Positions 1 through 7,224 of a DNA stretch of 10,654 bases are shown piece by piece. Position 1 is the stretch's first letter. Each line of letters begins with the position of its first letter. The position numbers and the translations under genes are program-made. Under the pieces are notes generated by a model. The model did not search any database. It saw only the letters and a list, made by a program, of their open reading frames with translations, and was not told the origin of the DNA. The stretch is from Methylococcaceae bacterium (GTDB lineage Bacteria; Pseudomonadota; Gammaproteobacteria; Methylococcales; Methylomonadaceae), in NCBI GenBank assembly GCA_009925045.1, contig RFQK01000033.1, positions 1-10,654 of the forward strand. The letters run 5' to 3'.

Positions 1-233
1 CAGCCGCGCCAAGCGCAGTGGTTGTTGCTTCGGATAGTTTAAAAAATCCTAAAACTGGAGAGGTGGTCAAAATCCCCAACAGTTATGCCTTTGCTAAACG
101 TTGGATTAAAGACGCCTTGGTAGAAGAAAAGCTGCTCGATAAAGTCTATAAAAATGCTGAATTAGACAACGCGACCAATGCTAAGATTCAAGAAGCGTTC
201 GAAAAACTCAAGCAATTACCCAAATATCAGTAA
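1..233 (+). CDS. C-terminal end of an unrecognised protein (5' truncated)
   Basis: An open frame enters from the left edge (first full codon at position 3) and ends at TAA 231-233, giving about 76 residues. The segment opens with small Ala/Ser/Val residues and becomes highly charged, with many Lys and Glu and a helical look. It ends in LKQLPKYQ. No catalytic motif, cysteine or membrane segment is visible. A GTG at position 18 is the first possible start inside the window, but the frame is open upstream of it, so the gene most likely begins outside. A hairpin terminator lies 26 bases after the stop, which supports this being the real 3' end of a transcription unit. I do not recognise the family. 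Confidence 0.6.
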   Translation, partial: AAPSAVVVASDSLKNPKTGEVVKIPNSYAFAKRWIKDALVEEKLLDKVYKNAELDNATNAKIQEAFEKLKQLPKYQ

Positions 234-258
234 CTCAGTACTCACGCGGGTCAATCAC

Positions 259-286
259 AACAGGCCGTCAGGCCTGTTTTGGTTTT
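259..286 (+). terminator. Rho-independent terminator after the first gene
   Basis: A perfect 8-bp stem AACAGGCC (259-266) and GGCCTGTT (271-278) encloses the loop GTCA. It is followed by a T-rich tail, with TTTT at 277-280 and again at 283-286. It separates the partial upstream gene from the sucC transcription unit. Confidence 0.8.
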
Positions 287-291
287 ATCGG

Positions 292-320
292 TTCAGACTT
301 TTCCCATCATCCGCTAAAAT
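292..320 (+). promoter_or_regulatory. Candidate sigma-70 promoter for sucC and the genes after it
   Basis: TTCAGA (292-297) and TAAAAT (315-320) are separated by 17 bases. They match the -35 and -10 consensus at 4 of 6 and 5 of 6 positions. The site lies just after a terminator and 47 bases before the sucC start, which is where a promoter is expected. The -10 box sits inside a small inverted repeat, CCGCT-AAAAT-AGCGG (311-325). No experimental start is known from the sequence. Confidence 0.5.
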
Positions 321-366
321 AGCGGTGAGTCCTTTCAAAACCTTGCTCTTCGAGCTTTTATCACAG

Positions 367-1533
367 ATGAATATTCACGAATATCAAGCTAAGCAACTGT
401 TCAGGGAATTCGGCATTCCTGTGCCTCAGGGAATAGTGGCGGATTCTGCCCAAGCCGCTCAACAGGCGGCTACTCAGATCGATGCGAGTGCATGGGTGAT
501 CAAGGCCCAGATTCATGCCGGTGCGCGTGGCAAAGCCGGTGGGGTTAAGGTCGTTCGCGAACTGGATCAAGTTCCAGTCATCGCTGAGGCTATGCTGGGG
601 AAACATCTGGTGACGCATCAGACTGACGCCCATGGCTTGCCTGTTCATCAGGTTCTGGTTGAAACCGTATCAGTGATCGTGAATGAATATTACCTAAGTT
701 TATTAATTGACCGGGAACACGAAGGCCTAGTGTTTATTGCATCGGCTTCGGGTGGTATGGACATAGAAGCGGTCGCGGCTGTATCCCCGGAAAAAATTTG
801 CCATGTACGGGTTAATCCTGCTGCTGGCTATCAGGCTTTTCATTGCCGTCAGATTGCGGCAGCTTTGGGTTTGCCAAAGGAGCAGATTGCTCAACTTGAT
901 GGCATTCTGAAGGGCATGTACCAATTACTGTTAGCAAAAGACGCCAGTCAAATCGAAATCAATCCCTTAATCTTGACCGATCAGGGTAGTTTGCTAGCTT
1001 TGGATGCCAAAATTAATTTTGATGATAATGCACTGGCCTTACATCCCGATATTCTGGCGCTGCGTGATGTCAGTCAGGAGGATGCTAAAGAAGTTCAAGC
1101 TAAACTTTTCGATCTAAATTTTATCAGTCTGGGCGGCAATATCGGTTGTATGGTCAACGGAGCGGGTTTAGCGATGGCAACTATGGATATGGTAAAACTC
1201 AAGGGTGGTTCACCCGCCAATTTCCTAGATGTAGGTGGTGGTACCAATAAGGATAAAGTCAAGGAAGCCTTTAAACTGATTCTGGCAGATGGCACGGTTA
1301 AGGCTGTATTAGTCAATATTTTTGGCGGTATTGTGAAGTGTGACGTGATTGCTGCAGGCATATTAGCAGCGGTTGACGAAATGCATTTAAGCATCCCGGT
1401 GGTGGTGCGTCTGGAAGGCACGCATGCTGAACAAGGCATAGCGATGCTTAATCAGTCCGGTTTGGGTTTGGTCGCCGCAGAAGATCTCAATCAGGCAGCC
1501 GAACGGGTAGTCGCGCTGGCGGAGGCAGCATGA
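367..1533 (+). CDS. sucC: Succinyl-CoA ligase (ADP-forming), beta subunit
   Basis: This is the nucleotide-binding subunit of the TCA-cycle enzyme that interconverts succinyl-CoA and succinate with phosphorylation of ADP, in the cytoplasm. The 388 residues equal the length of E. coli SucC. The N-terminus [12 protein letters not shown] is the classic family start. ATP-grasp features are visible: K46 in VIKAQ, the glycine-rich GARGKAGG (52-59), EINP (197-200) and D213 in ALDAK. The C-terminal ligase domain carries [19 protein letters not shown] (256-274) and LVNIFGGI (315-322). I chose ATG 367 because the family begins there. The frame is open back to 178, but that extension would cross the terminator and promoter. 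The gene overlaps sucD by 4 bases. Malate-CoA ligase (mtkA) of serine-cycle methylotrophs is homologous. Length and E. coli-like sequence favour sucC, but substrate cannot be proven from sequence. Confidence 0.93.
   Translation: MNIHEYQAKQLFREFGIPVPQGIVADSAQAAQQAATQIDASAWVIKAQIHAGARGKAGGVKVVRELDQVPVIAEAMLGKHLVTHQTDAHGLPVHQVLVETVSVIVNEYYLSLLIDREHEGLVFIASASGGMDIEAVAAVSPEKICHVRVNPAAGYQAFHCRQIAAALGLPKEQIAQLDGILKGMYQLLLAKDASQIEINPLILTDQGSLLALDAKINFDDNALALHPDILALRDVSQEDAKEVQAKLFDLNFISLGGNIGCMVNGAGLAMATMDMVKLKGGSPANFLDVGGGTNKDKVKEAFKLILADGTVKAVLVNIFGGIVKCDVIAAGILAAVDEMHLSIPVVVRLEGTHAEQGIAMLNQSGLGLVAAEDLNQAAERVVALAEAA
1521..1525 (+). promoter_or_regulatory. Ribosome-binding site of sucD inside the end of sucC
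   Basis: GGAGG lies 4 bases before the sucD ATG and within the last codons of sucC. With the ATGA stop-start overlap it supports coupled translation of the two subunits in equal amounts. Confidence 0.7.
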
Positions 1534-2402
1534 GTATTTTAATCGATCAAAATACCCGACTGATCTGTCAGGGGTTTACCGGCAAACAAGGTAGTTTTCA
1601 TTCTGAGCAAGCACTGGCTTATGGCACCCGTTTACTGGGTGGTGTGACGCCTGGGCGTGGTGGCAGTGAGCATTTAGGTTTACCGGTATTTGATACTGTG
1701 CGTGAGGCAGTTAAACAGACCGATGCCAACGCCACTATGATTTATGTGCCGCCATTTGGTGCTGCTGATGCCATTCTGGAAGCATTGGATGCGGGTATCG
1801 AATTAATTGTTTGTATCACCGAAGGTATCCCGGTCTTACAAATGATGCGGGTTAAAGCGGCCATGCGGGGTACTGATACCTTGCTGGTGGGGCCGAATTG
1901 TCCCGGTGTAATTACGCCTGGCCAGTGTAAGATCGGTATCATGCCTGGCCATATTCATTTGCCGGGTAAAATTGGCATCGTGTCTCGTTCTGGCACCTTG
2001 ACCTATGAAGCCGTTCACCAAACCACTCAACAAGGTCTGGGGCAAAGTACTTGTGTAGGCATAGGAGGGGATCCTATCCATGGCATGAACTTTATTGATG
2101 TCCTGATACGTTTTGAAGAAGATGATCAGACCCAAGCGATTGTTATGGTCGGTGAGATTGGTGGCAACGACGAAGAACAAGCGGCAGAATTCATTAAAGC
2201 CCATATTAGCAAACCGGTAGTGGGTTATATCGCTGGGCAGACTGCACCACCGGGAAAGCGCATGGGGCATGCTGGTGCTATTGTCACCGGTGGTCAAGGG
2301 ACTGCAGCGGGCAAGATTGCTGCGATGCGAGCAGCGGGTGTGGAAATGGTGAGTTCACCCTCGGATATCGGTGCGGCTATGCGAGGCTTTTTTAAAGCAT
2401 GA
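1530..2402 (+). CDS. sucD: Succinyl-CoA ligase (ADP-forming), alpha subunit
   Basis: This is the CoA-binding, phosphohistidine-carrying subunit that pairs with SucC. At 290 residues it has the usual length. The Rossmann-like CoA-binding part has [10 protein letters not shown] (15-24). GPNCPGVI (121-128) and SRSGTLTYE (152-160) follow. The catalytic histidine phosphorylated during the reaction is H247 in [18 protein letters not shown]. The start overlaps the sucC stop by 4 bases (ATGA), with a good ribosome-binding site upstream. Its own stop overlaps the nadE start in the same way, so three genes are translationally linked. The homologous malate-CoA ligase subunit MtkB is the main alternative. 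Confidence 0.93.
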   Translation: MSILIDQNTRLICQGFTGKQGSFHSEQALAYGTRLLGGVTPGRGGSEHLGLPVFDTVREAVKQTDANATMIYVPPFGAADAILEALDAGIELIVCITEGIPVLQMMRVKAAMRGTDTLLVGPNCPGVITPGQCKIGIMPGHIHLPGKIGIVSRSGTLTYEAVHQTTQQGLGQSTCVGIGGDPIHGMNFIDVLIRFEEDDQTQAIVMVGEIGGNDEEQAAEFIKAHISKPVVGYIAGQTAPPGKRMGHAGAIVTGGQGTAAGKIAAMRAAGVEMVSSPSDIGAAMRGFFKA

Positions 2403-4018
2403 CACTCAAGATTGCGCTGGCGCAGCTGAATCTGACAGTGGGTGATATCGAAGCCAATTGTCAGAAAATCATCCGGACGCTGAATGAAGCGCGGCAAGTA
2501 TCAGCGGACTTGGTGGTTTTTCCTGAATTGACTGTCACTGGCTATCCGCCCGAAGACTTGTTGTTCCGACAAGATTTTTTAGCGCAATCCGAGCGTGCGA
2601 TTCAGCAAATTTTGGCTCATAGTCATGGCATTACCGCCATCATCGGCGCTCCGGTGCAGCATCAAGGACAACTCTACAATGCCGCCTTGGCACTCAGGGA
2701 TGGCCATATTGTGGCTGAATATCACAAACAAGCTTTACCCAATTATGGGGTGTTTGATGAACAACGCTATTTCACAGCCGGACAGCAAACCCAAATTTTA
2801 AGCCTTAAAGGTCTGCAAATCGGATTGACTGTCTGCGAAGACATTTGGCAAGAGGGTATTATTGCCGCCAATCGTCAAGCCGGTGCTGAATTGATTGTGA
2901 CCCTGAATGCGTCTCCCTTTCACGCCGGAAAAGTTCATCAGCGTGAAGAAGTGATTGCAGAGCAAGTCAAAGCGGCTGGTATTCCGCTGGTCTATGTCAA
3001 TCAGGTTGGGGGCCAGGACGAGTTAATTTTTGATGGTGCCTCTTTCGCCTTAGACCAAGAGGGTCAGTTGATCTTTCGGGCTGCGGAATTTACCGAACAA
3101 CTTAATTGGCTTGAGTGGACCGATGGCCGCTTGCAAACATCCTATATTGCCCCGCACTATCAGCCCGTGGTCAGTGAATATCAGGCCCTGATTTTAGGCA
3201 TCCGTGATTATGTGCGCAAAAATGGTTTTAAAGGGGCGATTCTGGGCTTATCGGGCGGTATTGATTCGGCCTTGGTATTGGCACTGGCGGTTGATGCCCT
3301 GGGCGCCGAGCAAGTAGAAGTGGTATTAATGCCCTCCCGTTACACTCACGATATGAGTGTGGAGGACGCAGTACTGGAAGCGGATGCTTTAGGGGTCAAA
3401 CACCATATCATCGCGATTGAACCCGCGGTACAAGCCTTTAATCAAATGCTGGCGCCAGTATTTGCAGGGAGCAAAACCGATACCACCGAAGAAAATATCC
3501 AGGCGCGTTGCCGTGGTGTGTTGTTAATGGCGCTGTCCAATAAGCAAGGCAAGCTACTGCTCACGACCGGGAATAAAAGTGAAATGAGCGTGGGCTATGC
3601 CACTTTGTACGGTGATATGGCAGGTGGCTTTGCACCTTTAAAAGATGTCTCAAAATTACTGGTTTATGAGATGGCACGTTATCGCAACACCTTGTCTGCG
3701 GTGATCCCGGAGCGGGTCATTATTCGTCCGCCTTCTGCGGAACTGGCACCAGATCAAAAAGATGAAGACTCATTGCCGCCTTATGATGTCTTAGATCCCA
3801 TTCTGGCTTTGTATGTCGAGCAGGATAAATCAGCCTCTGAGATTGTGGCGCTGGGTTATCCCAGACCAGCCGTGGAACGAGCGATCAGTCTGGTGGATCG
3901 TAATGAATATAAACGACGTCAGTCACCACCCGGGATACGCATAACACCGCGGGCTTTCGGTCGCGACAGACGCTATCCCATTTCATCCGGCTATCGTGGC
4001 ATAGCTGAACTGGATTAA
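2399..4018 (+). CDS. nadE: Glutamine-dependent NAD(+) synthetase
   Basis: The enzyme amidates deamido-NAD to NAD using ammonia released from glutamine, the last step of NAD synthesis, in the cytoplasm. The 539-residue protein has both expected domains. An N-terminal nitrilase-type glutaminase (about 1-250) carries the Glu-Lys-Cys triad as E43 in [16 protein letters not shown]110 in [14 protein letters not shown] and C146 in TVCEDIW. The C-terminal synthetase (about 255-539) has the ATP-binding P-loop SGGIDS (285-290), [11 protein letters not shown] (390-400) and [20 protein letters not shown] (443-462). The glutaminase domain distinguishes it from short ammonia-only NadE proteins. The start is set by the ATGA overlap with sucD. 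A link between NAD supply and the TCA-cycle ligase genes is suggested only by the arrangement. Confidence 0.95.
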   Translation: MTLKIALAQLNLTVGDIEANCQKIIRTLNEARQVSADLVVFPELTVTGYPPEDLLFRQDFLAQSERAIQQILAHSHGITAIIGAPVQHQGQLYNAALALRDGHIVAEYHKQALPNYGVFDEQRYFTAGQQTQILSLKGLQIGLTVCEDIWQEGIIAANRQAGAELIVTLNASPFHAGKVHQREEVIAEQVKAAGIPLVYVNQVGGQDELIFDGASFALDQEGQLIFRAAEFTEQLNWLEWTDGRLQTSYIAPHYQPVVSEYQALILGIRDYVRKNGFKGAILGLSGGIDSALVLALAVDALGAEQVEVVLMPSRYTHDMSVEDAVLEADALGVKHHIIAIEPAVQAFNQMLAPVFAGSKTDTTEENIQARCRGVLLMALSNKQGKLLLTTGNKSEMSVGYATLYGDMAGGFAPLKDVSKLLVYEMARYRNTLSAVIPERVIIRPPSAELAPDQKDEDSLPPYDVLDPILALYVEQDKSASEIVALGYPRPAVERAISLVDRNEYKRRQSPPGIRITPRAFGRDRRYPISSGYRGIAELD

Positions 4019-4026
4019 AGGAAGGG
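4019..4026 (+). promoter_or_regulatory. Ribosome-binding site supporting a TTG start
   Basis: AGGAAGGG lies 4 bases before TTG 4031 and 16 bases before the first ATG (4043). The spacing favours the TTG. Starting there also gives a signal peptide with the normal Met-Lys beginning. Confidence 0.6.
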
Positions 4027-4030
4027 TATT

Positions 4031-5131
4031 TTGAAAGCAATCATGCTCATGACCGGGATGGTATTCGCGAGTATCGTTCAAGCGAAGCCAGCAGAAACGG
4101 TATTAAATGTGCCTCTGGATTATGATCTGATTCGCAGTGTCTTAGTCAGCCAGTTATATACTCAGGAACACACGACCGCTCGCCTCTGGAAAGATGGCAA
4201 AGATTGCAGTTTTCTGGATTTAGCGGATCCCAAAGTGCACGGGGAAAAAGGCCAGATTCATATCGCCAACCAAGTTCACGCCCGAATTGGGGTCAGGCTC
4301 GCTGGCAAGTGTATACCGGCCGTTGAGTGGCGAGGTCAATTAATAACCACGCAAAAACCACTCCTTGAGGCCAACGGCACCCAGCTCAGTTTTCCGATCA
4401 CCTCTATCGCAGCATTTGATCATCAATCCCAAGCTTTGCAAATCGGTGAGCTGGAACAGTTAATTCAGAAAGCTGTGGCGCCGAAATTAGCAGCAATCAA
4501 ACTGGATCTGAATGAGTCCAGACCCGATATTGAACAAAGTCTTCAGCCGTTTATTGATGCCGACCGCGCTGCCGCTTTGCAAAAGCTGGTGGATAGTTTG
4601 CGTTTTCAAAAAGTCAGTGCCAATGATAAAGCTTTAGATGTGGGGGTGGTGTTTCATCTGCCCAAGTCAGCGCCATCCAAGCCTGAGCATCAGGCAGTGT
4701 TAACAGCAGAGGAATTGCAGCACTGGCAATCGCTATGGCTGGGTTTGGATATGCGTTTACAAGAGAGTTTGCAACAACCGCCTTTACAGCAAAAATCAGA
4801 ACAGCTCAAAGATTTGCTGCGTGAAATGATGCAAGAAGCCGGTGAAGCCTTTACAGAAGGTTTGAGTGAGGATGTAGCCGATAAGCAAGCTGATCCGGTG
4901 CAGGTGTTTTTTAAGCATTCCTGGGGAAAAATCAGTCCGTTATTACGGCAAGCCAGTACCCGTTTGCCTGCTCATGATAGTCTGCGTTATCTCACTTTAA
5001 TTGCCGCAACCGATGGCATTTATGAACTGGATCATCTGGCAGGCAGTGTCGGTTTAGAGTTATCCAGTCAAGGCTTACGTCGGGTGGTCCGAAATTATCT
5101 GAAGTCTGAACAGGCTTCGGGACATTTGTAA
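4031..5131 (+). CDS. Unrecognised exported (periplasmic) protein
   Basis: I do not recognise this 366-residue protein. From the TTG start, the first 18 residues look like a cleavable signal peptide: MK, then a hydrophobic core, then VQA before K19. The mature protein has only two cysteines, C59 and C94, which could form a disulfide in the periplasm. Residues 20-150 look rich in beta strands. Residues 140-275 are mostly helical, with Gln- and Leu-rich stretches such as LQESLQQPPLQQKSEQLKDL (243-262). A conserved-looking end, GLELSSQGLRRVVRNYL (341-357), closes it. There is no lipobox, catalytic motif or transmembrane helix after the signal. It starts 12 bases after nadE and precedes the SMR exporter gene by 17 bases, so co-transcription is likely. 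A lipid-binding or envelope-structural role would be a guess. Confidence 0.75.
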   Translation: MKAIMLMTGMVFASIVQAKPAETVLNVPLDYDLIRSVLVSQLYTQEHTTARLWKDGKDCSFLDLADPKVHGEKGQIHIANQVHARIGVRLAGKCIPAVEWRGQLITTQKPLLEANGTQLSFPITSIAAFDHQSQALQIGELEQLIQKAVAPKLAAIKLDLNESRPDIEQSLQPFIDADRAAALQKLVDSLRFQKVSANDKALDVGVVFHLPKSAPSKPEHQAVLTAEELQHWQSLWLGLDMRLQESLQQPPLQQKSEQLKDLLREMMQEAGEAFTEGLSEDVADKQADPVQVFFKHSWGKISPLLRQASTRLPAHDSLRYLTLIAATDGIYELDHLAGSVGLELSSQGLRRVVRNYLKSEQASGHL

Positions 5132-5148
5132 TTTAATTGGGATAAATA

Positions 5149-5469
5149 ATGGGGTGGTTGTTGTTATTTGCGGCGGGATGTTCAGAAATTATTTTCGCGC
5201 TGAGTTTAAAACTAAACGAAGGTTTTACTAAATTATGGCCGAGTGTGGTGACCGGTGTTTCCGGTACCGCAAGTTTTGGTTTGTTGATGTGGGCTTTAAA
5301 AACCTTGCCACTGGGCACCGCCTACGCGATTTGGACCGGGATGGGCGCGGTGGGTGTGGCCGTGATTGGCATTCTGTTATTTAAAGAATCGGCCGATTGG
5401 ATACGCTTGTCTTCGATTATGATGATCGTCATTGGTATTGTGGGACTTAAGCTGAGTCACGTGGAATAA
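5149..5469 (+). CDS. Small multidrug resistance (SMR) family exporter, Gdx/SugE type
   Basis: This is a 106-residue inner-membrane protein with four transmembrane helices (about 2-20, 30-50, 56-77 and 85-103). It belongs to the SMR family, whose dual-topology dimers exchange protons for guanidinium (Gdx/SugE) or quaternary ammonium compounds (EmrE/Qac). The central proton- and substrate-binding glutamate is E13 in GCSEIIFALSLKL. The GTAYAIWTGMGAVG stretch (56-69) and S42, Y59 and W62 agree with the Gdx subtype. The usual Trp of Gdx at position 16 is Phe here. The overall sequence resembles E. coli SugE more than EmrE, so guanidinium export is the likelier role. The pattern of polar residues needs an alignment to confirm it. 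The stop is directly followed by the tusB start codon. Confidence 0.85.
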   Translation: MGWLLLFAAGCSEIIFALSLKLNEGFTKLWPSVVTGVSGTASFGLLMWALKTLPLGTAYAIWTGMGAVGVAVIGILLFKESADWIRLSSIMMIVIGIVGLKLSHVE

Positions 5470-5763
5470 ATGTTACATATCCTGGCTTCGGCAGCATTGA
5501 ATCCGATTATGGTTGAGCGCATCGCCGCGGGTTCAGCGGTACTCCTGCAACAAAATAGCGTATGGGCTTTGCGGCCCGGGCATCAAGATTTTGTCTGCTT
5601 AGAGGCTTTATTGGCCAAGTCTTGCCAAGTTTACGTGTTGCTGGACGATTTAAAGCTCAGTGGCTTGTCTGAATTATCCTTGCCTGCTTCGGTCCAAGCT
5701 ATTGATTATGCAGGCTGGGTGGCTTTGACCGTTGAACATGAGGTGATTAAGACATGGCATTAA
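5470..5763 (+). CDS. tusB: Sulfur-relay protein TusB/DsrH
   Basis: The 97-residue protein begins MLHIL and ends with an IDYAGWVALTVEH segment (74-86), which fits TusB (E. coli ...IDYTDFVRLTVKH...) in position and length. TusB is one subunit of the TusBCD hexamer, which passes persulfide sulfur from TusA to TusE for 2-thiouridine in tRNA. In sulfur oxidisers the equivalent is DsrH of DsrEFH. The subunit has no catalytic cysteine in E. coli. Two cysteines (C43, C52) are seen here, of unknown role. No tusC or tusD gene is adjacent, which is unusual. The start abuts the SMR stop codon, with only a weak GGA before it. The 3' end overlaps the dsrC/tusE start by 10 bases. Confidence 0.85.
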   Translation: MLHILASAALNPIMVERIAAGSAVLLQQNSVWALRPGHQDFVCLEALLAKSCQVYVLLDDLKLSGLSELSLPASVQAIDYAGWVALTVEHEVIKTWH

Positions 5764-6086
5764 GTCTTGACGGCCACTTACCGCCTGTCAATGACCAAGG
5801 TTTTTTATTGGATGCCAGTCTATGGAATGAACAAGTGGCTTTGGAACTGGCGCGTCGCGAGGCAATACAATTGACCGAGGCCCACTGGTCAATCTTGCAT
5901 TTTATTCGCCAGTATCATCAGCAATACAAACACCTGCCTAATGCCCGAATGTTCGTTGCCGCCTTACGTAAACAGTTTGGTGAAGAAGTGGGTAATAGTC
6001 GTTATTTGCAAAATTTGTTCCCGCAGGGTCCGTTAAAATACGCCTGCAAGCTGGCGGGCTTACCTAAGCCCCCCAATTGTTTATAG
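5754..6086 (+). CDS. tusE: DsrC/TusE family sulfur-carrier protein
   Basis: This 110-residue cytoplasmic protein accepts sulfur from TusBCD-like donors and delivers it on its flexible C-terminal arm. Family landmarks are the GNSRYLQNLFPQGP stretch (80-93) and the tail AGLPKPPNCL. The penultimate cysteine C109 is the conserved carrier residue. A second cysteine, C98, lies 11 positions earlier. That is the spacing of the two redox cysteines of true DsrC proteins (positions 103 and 114 in the Archaeoglobus protein), whereas E. coli TusE has Thr there. The protein could therefore form the DsrC intramolecular disulfide or trisulfide and may do more than tRNA thiolation. The gene overlaps tusB by 10 bases and lies 15 bases before the broken rimO. 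The family call is firm. TusE versus DsrC function is open. Confidence 0.9.
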   Translation: MALSLDGHLPPVNDQGFLLDASLWNEQVALELARREAIQLTEAHWSILHFIRQYHQQYKHLPNARMFVAALRKQFGEEVGNSRYLQNLFPQGPLKYACKLAGLPKPPNCL

Positions 6087-6101
6087 AGTTGAGAGTTATA
6101 T

Positions 6102-7212
6102 ATGAGTAATCCCCGAGTAGGATTTATAAGTCTGGGTTGTCCTAAAGCCTTAGTTGATAGTGAACAGATTCTGACGCGCTTACGTTCTGAAGGTTATCAG
6201 GGCCACCGATGAAGTCCTGGAAGCGGTGCAGGAACACCTGCCCGCTGCGCATAACCCTTTTATTGATTTGCTGCCGCCACAGGGTATCAAACTGACCCCT
6301 CAACATTATGCCTACTTAAAAATATCGGAAGGTTGTAATCACCGTTGTAGCTTTTGCATTATCCCGTCGATGCGAGGAGATTTAGTCAGTCGTCCTATTG
6401 ATGAAGTCTTGCGTGAAGCGCAAACTCTAGCTGATTCCGGCGTTAAAGAATTACTGATCGTGTCCCAAGATACCAGTGCTTATGGGGTTGATCTACAGTA
6501 TCAGGAAGGTCTCTGGCAAGATAGACACTGGCGAACCCGTTTTTATGATTTGGCCTCGGCCTTGGGTGAGTTGGGTATCTGGGTGCGGATGCACTATGTC
6601 TATCCTTACCCGCATGTCGACGAAATCATCCCTTTAATGGCGGCAGGCAAAATCCTGCCTTATCTGGATATTCCGTTTCAGCATGCTAATAGCCGGATTC
6701 TAAAATTGATGAAACGCCCGGCAGCCGCAGAAAATAATCTTGAGCGTATCAAAGCCTGGCGCAAGATTTGTCCGGATCTGACCATCAGAAGTACTTTTAT
6801 TGTTGGTTTTCCCGGGGAAACCGAAGCGGAATTTGAAGAATTATTAGCCTTTCTCGATGAAGCCCAGTTAGATCGAGTCGGTTGTTTTACCTATTCGCCG
6901 GTCAAAGGCGCAGCGGCGAATGATTTGCCAGATCAGATACCGGAATCCGTCAAAGAACAACGACTGGCGCGTTTTATGGAAAAACAGGCTGAAATCAGTG
7001 CCGCGCGTTTGCAGCGCCGAGTGGGACGGATAGAAACTGTTCTTATTGATGAAGTAGTCGAAGAAGGAGCGGTAGCACGTAGCCAGAGCGATGCACCGGA
7101 AATCGACGGGCAAGTCTTTATTGACGGTGCTACCCATTTACAAGTCGGCGATTTCGTAACAGTCGAAATCGAAGAAGCCGATGATTATGATATGTGGGCC
7201 AGACTGGTTTAA
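6102..7212 (+). pseudogene. rimO: Ribosomal protein S12 methylthiotransferase RimO, broken by an internal deletion with frame change
   Basis: RimO is a radical-SAM enzyme that adds a methylthio group to an aspartate of ribosomal protein S12. The N-terminal piece (6102-6212) reads [20 protein letters not shown] and continues to Y32-Q33, then runs into TGA after three more codons. The rest resumes in another frame at about 6202 with [14 protein letters not shown] and continues to the normal end. It keeps the radical-SAM motif C37/C41/C44 in [18 protein letters not shown] (numbered from GTG 6226) and a C-terminal TRAM domain (about 264-328). Compared with E. coli RimO, about 67 residues are absent, including the NTCGFI and TGCLG cysteines that bind the second iron-sulfur cluster. 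The missing length is about 200 nt and must leave remainder 2 when divided by 3. A ribosome-binding site GAGAG (6091-6095) precedes the start. It may be a true pseudogene or an assembly error. Everything outside the junction looks well preserved. Confidence 0.85.
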
Positions 7213-7224
7213 CAGGAGAATAGG

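Noticed and set aside
178-366. In-frame upstream extension of sucC
   Set aside because: It would overlap the preceding gene, the terminator and the promoter. The family begins at [10 protein letters not shown] (ATG 367), and the extension has no SucC-like content.
1836-2297. Minus-strand open frames across the window, the longest in sucD at 153 codons, others in sucC, nadE, rimO, hinT, gshA and cysH
   Set aside because: Each lies opposite a clearly identified + strand gene and shows no recognisable motif or signal, so they are shadows of the real genes.
4043-4045. ATG 4043 as the start of the exported protein
   Set aside because: The ribosome-binding site is 16 bases away, and the signal peptide would lose its Lys. 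TTG 4031 fits better, though this is not proven.
6226-7212. The long open frame after the rimO junction as a complete gene
   Set aside because: It starts in the middle of RimO, lacks the methylthiotransferase domain and has no well-spaced ribosome-binding site. The matching N-terminus sits just upstream in another frame, so it is the 3' part of a broken gene.
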